A DNA stretch of 64,000 nt from Alphaproteobacteria bacterium. GTDB lineage: Bacteria; Pseudomonadota; Alphaproteobacteria; Bin65. A program made the position numbers and the translations under genes. Below the pieces are notes generated by a model that was not told where the DNA came from, did no database searches, and was given only the letters and a program-made list of their open reading frames with translations. Within the stretch, counting starts at the first letter, position 1. Every line of letters begins with the position of its first letter. The stretch lies in NCBI GenBank assembly GCA_022819985.1, contig JAJEGH010000023.1:1-64000 (forward strand), in the 5' to 3' direction. Of the stretch, positions 24,303 to 32,644 are shown piece by piece.

Positions 24303-24426
24303 CGTCATTCCGACCGAGAAGCGAATGGAAATCTCGGCTCGGTCCCGCCAACAAGAACCCCAAGGCCTGCGCCGAGATTCCTCCGCTCCGCCCCGGCCGG
24401 GGGCCGGGGCTCCGGTCGGAATGACG
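24303..24426. repeat. Dispersed palindromic repeat, family B, copy 2
   Basis: The ends CGTCATTCCGACCGAG and CCGGTCGGAATGACG are inverted copies of each other. Blocks match 22248-22370 in the same order. The two copies bracket the HNH-DGQHK gene. Downstream, a second GGAATGACG at 24456 leads into the GIY-YIG start. Confidence 0.78.
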
Positions 24427-24454
24427 GGTGGGGTTTGCTGCCCTGGTACTGATT

Positions 24455-24496
24455 CGGAATGACGGGATAGGGTGACGCGATGGAAAAGGGCGGGTT
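24455..24496 (+). repeat. Repeat-linked leader containing the GIY-YIG start codon
   Basis: This 42-base sequence matches 22361-22402 with three mismatches. It includes the family B end GGAATGACG, a spacer GGATAGGGTGACG and the ATG of the GIY-YIG gene at 24480. No normal GGAGG site lies before that ATG; AGGGTG is the closest. Confidence 0.65.
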
Positions 24497-24785
24497 CGTT
24501 TACATGCTCGGGAGCCGGTCCGGTGTTTTGTACATCGGTGTCACCAATAATCTTGAGCGCCGCCTGTCCGAGCATAAATCGGGGGCGGTCGAAGGCTTCA
24601 CCAGGAAATACCGGGTCAACCGGCTGCTCTGGTACGAGCGCTACGACCGGATCGAGGATGCGATCGCCCGGGAAAAACAGTTGAAAAACTGGCGCCGGGA
24701 GAAGAAAGCGCGGTTGATCGAACGCGAAAACCCGGACTACGCGGATATTTCAGAGGAATGGTACGAGAGCACCGCAACGGTATGA
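24480..24785 (+). CDS. GIY-YIG nuclease family protein
   Basis: A 101-residue single-domain GIY-YIG protein. The two tyrosine motifs are FVYMLGS and LYIGVT, followed by the Arg of LERRLSEHKSG and the Glu of AIAREKQLKNWRR, so the catalytic set is complete. These small UvrC-N-like nucleases are common and mostly uncharacterised. It lies directly after a family B repeat, and its own start is in a repeat-linked sequence, which hints that the gene and the repeat travel together. Confidence 0.85.
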   Translation: MEKGGFVYMLGSRSGVLYIGVTNNLERRLSEHKSGAVEGFTRKYRVNRLLWYERYDRIEDAIAREKQLKNWRREKKARLIERENPDYADISEEWYESTATV

Positions 24786-24863
24786 CACGGCTTCACCGGC
24801 GGCGCATCACAGCGTAGGTTAAGGCCGTTCGGCAGGAACGGCGGCACAGCGGAGACAGGGAAC

Positions 24864-26066
24864 ATGGCGCGCGGCATCAGGGACAAGGTGGCCATTCTGG
24901 GCATGGGCTGCTCGAAATTCGGCGAGCGGTGGGACATGAACGCCGAGGACCTGATCGTCGAAGCGGTCGAGGAATGCCTGGACGACGCCGGGATCGAGCG
25001 CAGCCAGATCGACGCCGCCTGGTTCTCCACCGCGATCGAGGAACAGCATGTCGGCAAGTCCGGCGTGCCCCTCGCGGTCAGCCTGCGCCTGCCCTACATC
25101 CCGGTCACGAGGGTCGAGAACTACTGCGCTTCGGGCACCGAATCCTTCCGGGGCGCCTGTTATGCCGTGGCCTCCGGCGCGGCGGACATCGCGCTGGCCG
25201 TCGGCGTCGAGAAGCTCAAGGACACCGGCTATGGCGGCCTGCCCCAGCGCACCCGCGGCGCGGTCGCCGACATGTATTGGCCCAACGCCTCGGCGCCCGG
25301 CAGCTTCGCCCAGCTCGCCACGGCCTATTCGGCCAAGCACGGCGTTCCGGCCGACGACCTCAAGCAGGCGATGGCCCGGGTCTCGGTGAAAAGCCACGCC
25401 AACGGCGCGAAGAACCCGAAGGCCCATCTGCGCAGGGAAATCGACATCGACACGGTGCTGAACGCGCCGATGGTCGCCGAGCCGCTGGGCCTGTTCGACT
25501 GCTGCGGCGTCTCCGACGGCTCGGCCGCCGCCCTCGTGACGACGCCGGAGATCGCGAAAAGCCTGGGCAAGACCGACCTGGTGAGCGTGAAGGCGCTGCA
25601 GCTCGCCGTCTCGAACGGCCAGGAAGCGAGCCACAATTCCTGGGACGGCAGCTATTTCATGACCACGCGCCGCGCTGCCGAGCGGGCCTACAAGGAAGCC
25701 GGCATCCGCAAACCGCGCGACGAAGTCAGCATGTTCGAGGTCCATGACTGCTTCTCGATCACCGAGCTGGTGACGATGGAAGACCTGTACCTCTCCGAGG
25801 AAGGCACGGCCTGGAAGGACATTCTCGACGGCTTCTACGATGCCGACGGCAAGATCCCCTGCCAGATCGACGGCGGCCTGAAATGCTTCGGCCACCCGAT
25901 CGGCGCGTCGGGCCTGCGCATGCTCTACGAGATGTATCTCCAGTTCCACGGCCGGGCCGGCGCGCGCCAGCTCGACGATCCGAGGATCGGCATGACCCAC
26001 AATCTGGGCGGCTTCCCGCACCAGAACGTCTCCAGCGTCTCCATCGTCGGCCGCTACGACGCCTGA
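24864..26066 (+). CDS. Thiolase family protein (SCP-x/acetyl-CoA acetyltransferase-like)
   Basis: A 400-residue thiolase. The nucleophilic Cys is in ENYCASGTESFRGA near residue 90, His is in FEVHDCFS near 293, and the C-terminal Cys/His loop is GGLKCFGHPIGASG near 340. The active site is complete, unlike that of the HMG-CoA-synthase-like fusion at 19972. Archaeal and actinobacterial relatives operate together with DUF35 proteins, so this thiolase and the DUF35 fusion may form one complex. The likely reaction is thiolytic or aldol cleavage of a CoA ester; the substrate is unknown. Confidence 0.86.
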   Translation: MARGIRDKVAILGMGCSKFGERWDMNAEDLIVEAVEECLDDAGIERSQIDAAWFSTAIEEQHVGKSGVPLAVSLRLPYIPVTRVENYCASGTESFRGACYAVASGAADIALAVGVEKLKDTGYGGLPQRTRGAVADMYWPNASAPGSFAQLATAYSAKHGVPADDLKQAMARVSVKSHANGAKNPKAHLRREIDIDTVLNAPMVAEPLGLFDCCGVSDGSAAALVTTPEIAKSLGKTDLVSVKALQLAVSNGQEASHNSWDGSYFMTTRRAAERAYKEAGIRKPRDEVSMFEVHDCFSITELVTMEDLYLSEEGTAWKDILDGFYDADGKIPCQIDGGLKCFGHPIGASGLRMLYEMYLQFHGRAGARQLDDPRIGMTHNLGGFPHQNVSSVSIVGRYDA

Positions 26067-26107
26067 GGCCCGCCGATCCGGCCCCCCGATCCCGTGACTC
26101 CGGTCCC

Positions 26108-26977
26108 GTGACCCCCGACGATCCCCTGTTCGAGCACCGCTTCGCCGATCTCGGCGAGGTGCTGCTCCACTATGTGACGGCGGGCAGCGGTCCGCCGGTC
26201 GTGCTGCTGCACGGCTGGCCCCAGACCTGGTGGGAGTGGCGCCATGTCATCCCGGCGCTGGCCGGGACCTACACCGTGATCGCTCCGGACATGCGCGGCC
26301 TGGGCGACAGTTCCCGCCCGCCCGGCGGCTACGACAAACAGACCGTCGCCGCCGACATCTGGCGACTCGTGAACGGACATCTGGGCCACGACACGTTTCT
26401 GCTCGCCGGCCACGACTGGGGCGGCCCGGTCGCCTATGCCCTCGCCGCCGCCCATCCGGAGGCGGTGCGCAAGCTGGCGATTCTCGATGTCACCGTGCCC
26501 GGCTGCGGCGGCGATTTCTCCCAGGGCGGGCGGCGCTGGCACCACCAGTTCCACATGACGCCGGACCTGCCCGAGGCGCTCGTCACCGGGCGCGAAGCCG
26601 ACTATCTCGGCTGGTTCTACCGCACCTTCGCCTATCGGCCCGACGCCATCGGCCCGGCCGACATGGCCGAATATCTGCGCACCTATACCCAGCCGGGGGC
26701 GTTGCGCGCCGGCTTCGCCTACTACCGCGCGCTGCCCGAAGACGCGGCGGCCAATGCGGAGATTATCGCCCGCTTCAGGCTGCCGATGCCGGTGCTCGCG
26801 CTGGGTGGCGCGGTCAGCTATCCGCACGGCCGCGGGCGCGGCACGGAAACCGAAGAATCGCTGCGCCGGGTCGCGGAGAACGTCACCGGCGGCACGATCC
26901 CCGATTGCGGCCATTTCATCCCGGAGGAAGCGCCGGACGTCCTGAACGCGCGCCTGCTGGACTTCTTCGCGGACTGA
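26108..26977 (+). CDS. Alpha/beta hydrolase, epoxide-hydrolase type
   Basis: A 289-residue hydrolase. The oxyanion motif is HGWPQTWWEW and the nucleophile elbow is GHDWGGPVA with Asp rather than Ser, as in epoxide hydrolases and haloalkane dehalogenases. The catalytic His is in DCGHFIPEEAP. HGWP and the cap tyrosines favour epoxide hydrolase. There is no ATG; GTG at 26108 gives a natural N-terminus (VTPDDPLFEHRF). It follows the thiolase by 41 bases and ends the acyl-CoA gene group, converging on bhcR. Confidence 0.83.
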   Translation: MTPDDPLFEHRFADLGEVLLHYVTAGSGPPVVLLHGWPQTWWEWRHVIPALAGTYTVIAPDMRGLGDSSRPPGGYDKQTVAADIWRLVNGHLGHDTFLLAGHDWGGPVAYALAAAHPEAVRKLAILDVTVPGCGGDFSQGGRRWHHQFHMTPDLPEALVTGREADYLGWFYRTFAYRPDAIGPADMAEYLRTYTQPGALRAGFAYYRALPEDAAANAEIIARFRLPMPVLALGGAVSYPHGRGRGTETEESLRRVAENVTGGTIPDCGHFIPEEAPDVLNARLLDFFAD

Positions 26978-27122
26978 ACGCCGGCTGCGTAACCGGCCGG
27001 CCGCCCTCTGTCGTCAGGCATAAGGGTTCGACGCCGATCGGCGCGCAAACCCGTCGATTCCATTCGATTTCGAGGGGTCGGACCCGGGCGCCGGACAACG
27101 CCTCAAATCCTGCATCGCCGCG

Positions 27123-27941
27123 CTATACCGATCCCCCGATGCGTTCGGTGAGGTCGGCGGCGGCCCGGCGGACGGCGGCGCTGAAGAGGGAGATGCCCTG
27201 CTCGGTGAAGCGGGCGGTCGGACCGGAGACCGATATTCCCGCGACGGCATCGCCGTAGGCATTGAACACGGGCGCCGCGACGCAGCGCATGCCGGCATAT
27301 CGTTCCTCGTCGTCGAACGCCCAGCCGCGGGTCCGCACGGTGTCGAGTTCGGCGAACAGGCGATCCGGTTTGGCGATTGTCCCGGGCGTGAACTCGGGCA
27401 GTCCCTTTTTCAGGAGGATTTTTTCGATTTCCCCGGGCGCAAACTGTGCGAGCAGCGCCTTGCCGGCGCCGCAGGCATGCATCGGGCTGCGGGCGCCGGG
27501 GCGGAAGAAGGCCCGGATCGGATTGGGGGTCTCGACCTGACTGACGAAGACCATGTCGCCGTCGTCGGGGATCGCAAGATTTGCCGTCTCGCCGGTCTCG
27601 CTCATCAGCCGTTGCATGATGTCCCGGCTCGCTTCCACGAGATCGATCCGCTTCAGGAAGCCGGAGCCGGCGCGGAAGGCCTCGACCCCGATCATCCACT
27701 CCTGTGCGTCCTCGTCGAATTCGGCAAACCGGTGTCTCTGAAGCGTCGTCAGGAGGCGATGGGCGGTCGATGGCGGCATCCCGGCCTGCATGGCGAGGCC
27801 GGTAAGCGCGATCCGGTTTTCGCGCGCGAGCAGGCGCAGCAGCTGCAATCCGCGGTCGAGCGCCCGCACCGTTCCCGTATCGGCATCGGATACAACCTTG
27901 CGCGGGCGGCCGCGGGAGCGTTTCGGAGGATTGCGGTCCAT
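27123..27941 (-). CDS. bhcR: IclR-family regulator of the beta-hydroxyaspartate cycle
   Basis: A 272-residue IclR regulator. A basic N-terminus (KRSRGRPRK) is followed by a winged helix with recognition segment TGLAMQAGMPPSTAHRLLTT near residues 47-66, then the effector domain (MRCVAAPVFNAYGDAVAGIS). It is divergent from bhcABCD, the same arrangement as in Paracoccus denitrificans, where BhcR binds the bhc promoter and senses glyoxylate. Palindromes in the 215-base AT-rich intergenic region are the likely operator. The name rests on family plus conserved context. Confidence 0.88.
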   Translation of the reverse strand: MDRNPPKRSRGRPRKVVSDADTGTVRALDRGLQLLRLLARENRIALTGLAMQAGMPPSTAHRLLTTLQRHRFAEFDEDAQEWMIGVEAFRAGSGFLKRIDLVEASRDIMQRLMSETGETANLAIPDDGDMVFVSQVETPNPIRAFFRPGARSPMHACGAGKALLAQFAPGEIEKILLKKGLPEFTPGTIAKPDRLFAELDTVRTRGWAFDDEERYAGMRCVAAPVFNAYGDAVAGISVSGPTARFTEQGISLFSAAVRRAAADLTERIGGSV

Positions 27942-28039
27942 GAGAGGCGTATCTTCCCGGACAGAACGGGACGGGACACCAGTGTAAAACGAAAAAAATA
28001 TTTCGGCAATTTTTCTATCGGCAGTTTTGGAAAATGCAA

Positions 28040-28078
28040 CGTATTGTTAATACGCCGTTTTTTAATATAATTAAAAAA
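28040..28078. promoter_or_regulatory. Two perfect palindromes between bhcR and bhcA
   Basis: CGTATT-GTT-AATACG (28040-28054) is a perfect 15-base inverted repeat, the usual size of an IclR-family operator. TTTTTTAAT-ATA-ATTAAAAAA (28058-28078) is a second perfect palindrome only three bases on. They lie upstream of the TTGACA element for bhcA, in DNA far more AT-rich than the window average. Confidence 0.55.
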
Positions 28079-28099
28079 TGGAATAATTTTCTGAAAAAA

Positions 28100-28127
28100 T
28101 TGACAAATTCATACGGACAGCTACCCT
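28100..28127 (+). promoter_or_regulatory. Probable bhcA promoter
   Basis: A perfect TTGACA (28100-28105) is followed after 16 bases by TACCCT (28122-28127), a weak -10 with T, A and final T conserved. A start near 28134 would leave a 23-base leader to ATG 28157. The poor -10 fits a promoter needing activation. Confidence 0.45.
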
Positions 28128-28156
28128 CCTGCCAGTGTCGATGCGGAGAAGCCGCC

Positions 28157-29347
28157 ATGACCGGACAGAATCCCGTTTTCATCCCCGGGCCGACCAACAT
28201 TCCGGACCGCCTGCGCCGGGCGATGAACGTCCAGACGATCGATCATCGCTCGCCCGACTTCGCCGGGCTGCTCGTACCGCTGCTCGGCGACCTCAAGAAG
28301 GTCTTCAAGACGGCATCCGGGCAGATCGTTACATTCCCCGCCTCGGGCACCGGCGGATGGGAAGCGGCGGTCGCCAACACGCTTTCCCCCGGCGACAGGG
28401 TCCTGGCGGCGCGTCACGGCATGTTCTCCCACCGCTGGATCGAACTGTGCCGGCGGCACGGTCTGGAGGTCGAGGCGATCGAGTGCGACTGGGGCGACGG
28501 CGCGCCGGCGGATCGATTCGGCGCGCGGCTTCGGGCCGACCGGTCTCACGAGATCAAGGCCGTGCTGGTGACCCACAACGAGACGGCGACCGGCGTCAGG
28601 TCCGATGTCGGCGCGGTGCGCCGCGCGATGGATGCCTGCGATCATCCGGCGATGCTCTTCGCCGACTGTGTCTCCTCGCTGGCGTCGATGGATTTCCGCA
28701 TGGACGAGTGGGGCGTCGACGTGGCGGTGGCGGGCTCCCAGAAGGGCTTCATGCTGGCCACCGGCATGGCGATCGTCGGCGTCAGTCCGAAGGCCATCGA
28801 GGCCGCCGGGACGGCGGCGTGTCCCAGAGCGTTCTTCGATTTCGGCGAGATGATCGCCGCAAACGCCGCGGGAGGCTTTCCCTACACCCCGCCGCTACAG
28901 CTCCTGTACGGCCTGCGCGCGAGCCTGGACATGCTCTTCGAGGAAGGACTGGACAATGTCTTCGCCCGGCACCGGCGCATCGCCGAGGGCGTGCGCCGGG
29001 CGGTCCGGGGGTGGGGACTGGAACTGTGTGCCCGGTCCCCGGAACTCTACTCCGATACGGTGAGCGCCATCCGCGTGCCCGAGGGCTTCGACTCCGAAGC
29101 GCTGACCGCCCATCTCCTGGACACCTATGCGGTGTCATTCGGCGTCGGCCTGGGACCGCTGGCGGGAAAGGTCTTCCGGATCGGCCATCTCGGCGCGATG
29201 ACGGACGTGATGGCGTTGTCGGGAATCGCCACCGTCGAAATGGCGATGGCGGATCTCGGCTATCCGGTCGAGTCCGGTTCGGGCACGAGGGCGGCCCAGG
29301 AATTCTACCGCCGGACGGCGCGCCCGGCGCTGCGCACGGCCGCGTAG
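28157..29347 (+). CDS. bhcA: Aspartate-glyoxylate aminotransferase
   Basis: A 396-residue class V PLP aminotransferase starting MTGQNPVFIPGPTNIPDRLR. The PLP lysine is in VAVAGSQKGFMLATG near residue 196, and the conserved glyoxylate/alanine-type substrate loop is LVTHNETATGV. In the beta-hydroxyaspartate cycle it moves the amino group of aspartate to glyoxylate, giving glycine and oxaloacetate. The gene heads bhcABCD; bhcB begins 11 bases later. Similar proteins act as serine-glyoxylate aminotransferases, but the complete cluster makes BhcA the best assignment. Confidence 0.93.
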   Translation: MTGQNPVFIPGPTNIPDRLRRAMNVQTIDHRSPDFAGLLVPLLGDLKKVFKTASGQIVTFPASGTGGWEAAVANTLSPGDRVLAARHGMFSHRWIELCRRHGLEVEAIECDWGDGAPADRFGARLRADRSHEIKAVLVTHNETATGVRSDVGAVRRAMDACDHPAMLFADCVSSLASMDFRMDEWGVDVAVAGSQKGFMLATGMAIVGVSPKAIEAAGTAACPRAFFDFGEMIAANAAGGFPYTPPLQLLYGLRASLDMLFEEGLDNVFARHRRIAEGVRRAVRGWGLELCARSPELYSDTVSAIRVPEGFDSEALTAHLLDTYAVSFGVGLGPLAGKVFRIGHLGAMTDVMALSGIATVEMAMADLGYPVESGSGTRAAQEFYRRTARPALRTAA

Positions 29348-29358
29348 GAGCGCCCGCC

Positions 29359-30330
29359 ATGACGGACACCGGGGCCATGTACATTCCGACATTCGACGAC
29401 GTCGCCGCCGCGCACGAGCGGATTGCGCCGCACATCCACCGAACGCCGGTCATGACGTCGGGTTGCATCGACGCTCTCGCCGGGGCGGCGCTTTTCTTCA
29501 AGTGCGAGAACTTCCAGAAGGCGGGCGCCTTCAAGGTTCGCGGCGCGTCGAACGCAGTGTTCGGGCTCGACGACGCGCACGCCGGGCGCGGGGTCGCCAC
29601 CCACTCCTCCGGCAACCATGCGCTGTCGCTCTCCTACGCCGCCGGCCGGCGCGGCATCCCGTGCAACGTGGTCATGCCGCGCACGGCGCCTCAGGCCAAG
29701 AAGAGCGCGGTCCGCGGCTATGGCGGGATCATCACCGAATGCGAGCCCTCGACCTCGTCGCGCGAGGCCGTGTTTGCCGAAGTGCAGGCCGCCACCGGGG
29801 CCGAATTCGTCCATCCCTACAACGATCCCCGCGTCATCGCCGGCCAGGCGACCTGTGCCAGGGAACTCGTCTCCCAGGTCGACGGGCTCGACGCCGTTAT
29901 CGCGCCGATCGGCGGCGGCGGCATGGTCTCGGGCACCTGCCTTGCGCTGTCCGCCATCGCGCCCGACATCCGGGTTTACGCGGCCGAGCCGGAGCAGGCC
30001 GACGATGCCTTTCGCAGCTTCAGGGCGGGCCGCATCATCGCGGACGATGCGCCGGAAACCGTCGCCGACGGGCTGAAAGTACCGCTCAAGGAACTGACCT
30101 GGCATTTCGTGGCGAACCGCGTCGCCGACATTCTGACCGTGAGCGAGCAGGAAATCGTCGATGCCATGAAGCTCGTCTGGAAACGCATGAAGCTCGTCAT
30201 CGAACCGTCGAGCGCGGTCGCGGTGGCGGCCATTCTCAAGCACACGGATACGTTCGCCAGCAGGCGTGTCGGCGTGATCGTCACCGGCGGCAATGTCGAT
30301 CTCGACAGGCTGCCGTGGCAGCAACACTAG
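29359..30330 (+). CDS. bhcB: Beta-hydroxyaspartate dehydratase
   Basis: A 323-residue fold type II PLP enzyme of the serine/threonine dehydratase family. The PLP lysine is in FQKAGAFKVRGA near residue 61, the asparagine loop is SSGNHALSLS, and the phosphate cup is IGGGGMVSGT. It dehydrates (2R,3S)-beta-hydroxyaspartate to iminosuccinate. The closest alternative annotation is threonine dehydratase, but no regulatory ACT domain is present and the context is decisive. ATG 29359 follows bhcA by 11 bases; an in-frame ATG at MYIPTFDD six codons on is possible. Confidence 0.92.
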   Translation: MTDTGAMYIPTFDDVAAAHERIAPHIHRTPVMTSGCIDALAGAALFFKCENFQKAGAFKVRGASNAVFGLDDAHAGRGVATHSSGNHALSLSYAAGRRGIPCNVVMPRTAPQAKKSAVRGYGGIITECEPSTSSREAVFAEVQAATGAEFVHPYNDPRVIAGQATCARELVSQVDGLDAVIAPIGGGGMVSGTCLALSAIAPDIRVYAAEPEQADDAFRSFRAGRIIADDAPETVADGLKVPLKELTWHFVANRVADILTVSEQEIVDAMKLVWKRMKLVIEPSSAVAVAAILKHTDTFASRRVGVIVTGGNVDLDRLPWQQH

Positions 30331-30340
30331 GAGGACCTCC

Positions 30341-31504
30341 ATGGATATGCCTATCGGGACCACACATCCGGAAGTCGGCTACGATGTCCCGGCCACGGTC
30401 GGGATGGACGAAAGCGAGATCCAGACCCCCTGTCTCGTGCTCGATCTCGACGCGCTGGAGGACAACATCGTCAAGATGGGCGATTTCGCGAAACGGATGG
30501 GCGTGCGCCACCGGATCCACGCGAAAATGCACAAGTCGGTCGATATCGCGCTCCTGCAGGAGAAGCTCGGCGGCAGCTGCGGCGTCTGCTGTCAGAAGGT
30601 GAGCGAGGCGGAAGTCTTCGTGCGCGGCGGGATCCGGGACGTGCTGGTTTCGAACCAGGTGCGCGATCCGGCCAAGATCGACCGGCTCGCGCGGCTTCCG
30701 CGCCTGGGCGCGCGTATCGTCGTGTGCGTCGACGACATGGCGAATGTCGCCGAACTCTCTGCCGCGGCGGCGAAGCACGGCACGCAGATCGAATGCCTGG
30801 TCGAGATCGATTGCGGGGCGGGCCGGTGCGGCGTGGTGGAAACCGCCGACGTCGTCGCGATCGCCAAAGCGATCGACGCCGCCCGGGGCCTGAAATTTTC
30901 CGGGCTCCAGGCCTATCAGGGCGCGATGCAGCATCTCGAGCTGTATGCCGACCGAAAGGCGAAGATCGACATAGCGGTCGATATGGTCCGGGCCGCGGTC
31001 GAGGCGCTGAAGGCCCAGGGACTCGACTGCGACATCGTCGGCGGAGGCGGCACCGGCTCGTATTATTTCGAGGGCAATTCCGGCGTCTACAACGAGCTCC
31101 AGTGCGGCTCCTACGCCTTCATGGACGCCGACTACGGCCGCATTCTCGACAAGGACGGAAACCGCATCGACCGGGGCGAATGGAAGAACGCGCTGTTCAT
31201 CCTGACTTCGGTCATGAGCCACGCCAAACCCGACAAGGCGATCTGCGACGCCGGCCTGAAAGCCCAGTCGGTCGACAGCGGCCTCCCGTTCGTGTTCGGG
31301 CGCGACGACGTGAAATACGTCAAATGCTCCGACGAGCACGGCGTGATCGAGGACCCGGACGGCGTCCTCGAGATCAACGAAAGGCTGCGCCTGGTGCCCG
31401 GGCACTGCGACCCGACCTGCAACGTGCACGACTGGTATGTCGGCGTGCGCGGCGGGAAGGTCGAGACGGTCTGGCCGGTGAGCGCCCGCGGCAAGGCCTA
31501 CTGA
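30341..31504 (+). CDS. bhcC: Beta-hydroxyaspartate aldolase
   Basis: A 387-residue fold type III (alanine-racemase-like) PLP enzyme of the D-threonine aldolase family. The PLP lysine is in HRIHAKMHKSVD near residue 63, and the metal-binding His/Cys pair is in VPGHCDPTCN near the C-terminus. It condenses glycine with glyoxylate to (2R,3S)-beta-hydroxyaspartate. GGAGG with seven bases spacing precedes ATG 30341. Its stop overlaps the bhcD start (TGATG). Confidence 0.93.
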   Translation: MDMPIGTTHPEVGYDVPATVGMDESEIQTPCLVLDLDALEDNIVKMGDFAKRMGVRHRIHAKMHKSVDIALLQEKLGGSCGVCCQKVSEAEVFVRGGIRDVLVSNQVRDPAKIDRLARLPRLGARIVVCVDDMANVAELSAAAAKHGTQIECLVEIDCGAGRCGVVETADVVAIAKAIDAARGLKFSGLQAYQGAMQHLELYADRKAKIDIAVDMVRAAVEALKAQGLDCDIVGGGGTGSYYFEGNSGVYNELQCGSYAFMDADYGRILDKDGNRIDRGEWKNALFILTSVMSHAKPDKAICDAGLKAQSVDSGLPFVFGRDDVKYVKCSDEHGVIEDPDGVLEINERLRLVPGHCDPTCNVHDWYVGVRGGKVETVWPVSARGKAY

Positions 31505-32565
31505 TGCCGCCGGAACCGGCCTCGCCGGCCGGCCGGTCCGAACCCGCCGGCAACGCCGCCCCTGCGGGAGCCGGGGCGAAGATCCGGATTCCGGTCCTTT
31601 CGGACGAAGCCTGCGCCCGGCTGGTCAGCCGACGGGACGCCTTCGAGGCGGTCGAAGCGGTATTCGCCGCGGCGGCGGCAGGCGCGGCCCGGAACTTTTC
31701 CGTCGTGCGCGAGGCGATCGGCCATGGCGATGCGCTCTACGGTTTCAAGTCGGGTTTCGACCGGTCGCGGCTCGTCCTGGGCGTCAAATCCGGCGGATAC
31801 TGGCCCGGCAATTCCGACAGGGGTCTGGCCAGACACCAATCGACCGTCTTTCTGTTCGACGCCGATACCGGACAGCTGAAGGCGGTGGTCGCCGGCAATC
31901 GCCTGACCGCGATCCGGACGGGCGCCGCTTCCGCCGTTTCCATCGCGCGGCTGGCCCGGAAGGATGCCCGTGTGCTGGGCATCGTCGGCGCCGGCCACCA
32001 GGCGCCCTTCCAGCTTCGGGCCGCGGCCGAGCAACGGAACTTCGAGCGGGTGGTCGCCTGGAGCCCCCATCGCCGGACGCTGCCGGAGTTGGCGAAGGTT
32101 GCACAGGAGGCCGGCCTGCCGTTCGAGGCGGTCGGCGCCGAGGAAATTGCCGCCCGGGCGGACGTCATCGTCACCATAACCTCCTCCTTCGCCCCTCTCC
32201 TGAAAGCCGACTGGATCAGGCCCGGAACGCATCTGGCCTGCATGGGGACCGACACCAGGGGCAAGCAGGAAGTCGAGCCGGCCCTGCTCGCCGCCGCCGC
32301 CGTCTTTACCGACGAGGTCGGCCAGTCCGTCACTATCGGCGAGGCGCAGCACGCCGTTGCCGAAGGGCTGATCGCGGAGCAGGCCATCGTTCCGATCGGC
32401 GCCGTGATCGGCGGAGCCCATCCCGGCCGCTCGTCGGACGAGGAGATCACCCTGTTCGACGGCACCGGCGTCGGCCTGCAGGACCTGGCCGTCGCCGATA
32501 TCGCGCTGAGACGCAGCGCCCGGCCCACAACCCTCCGGAACGGCGTCGCCTTCGTCGAATTATAG
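31504..32565 (+). CDS. bhcD: Iminosuccinate reductase
   Basis: A 353-residue ornithine-cyclodeaminase/mu-crystallin-type NAD(P)H oxidoreductase. The Rossmann turn is VLGIVGAGHQAPFQL near residue 160, and the substrate region includes KSGGYWPGNS. It reduces iminosuccinate to L-aspartate, closing the cycle. The start overlaps the bhcC stop by one base. About 25 Ala/Pro/Gly-rich residues precede the conserved IRIPVLSDEAC, an extension that may not be present if translation begins further in. It is the last gene of the operon, converging on the channel gene. Confidence 0.92.
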   Translation: MPPEPASPAGRSEPAGNAAPAGAGAKIRIPVLSDEACARLVSRRDAFEAVEAVFAAAAAGAARNFSVVREAIGHGDALYGFKSGFDRSRLVLGVKSGGYWPGNSDRGLARHQSTVFLFDADTGQLKAVVAGNRLTAIRTGAASAVSIARLARKDARVLGIVGAGHQAPFQLRAAAEQRNFERVVAWSPHRRTLPELAKVAQEAGLPFEAVGAEEIAARADVIVTITSSFAPLLKADWIRPGTHLACMGTDTRGKQEVEPALLAAAAVFTDEVGQSVTIGEAQHAVAEGLIAEQAIVPIGAVIGGAHPGRSSDEEITLFDGTGVGLQDLAVADIALRRSARPTTLRNGVAFVEL

Positions 32566-32582
32566 ATTCGCCTGCCGCGCTG

Positions 32583-32604
32583 CCGGGCGGCGCCTCTCGC
32601 CCGG
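32583..32604. terminator. Hairpin between convergent bhcD and fnt genes
   Basis: CCGGGCG and CGCCCGG form a seven-pair stem with an eight-base loop in the 79-base gap between the two convergent stops. There is no T run on either side, so it may act as a weak or Rho-assisted terminator. Confidence 0.4.
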
Positions 32605-32644
32605 ATCCGCTCCCTTAGCCACTTCCGGGCCGTCCGAACCGCCG

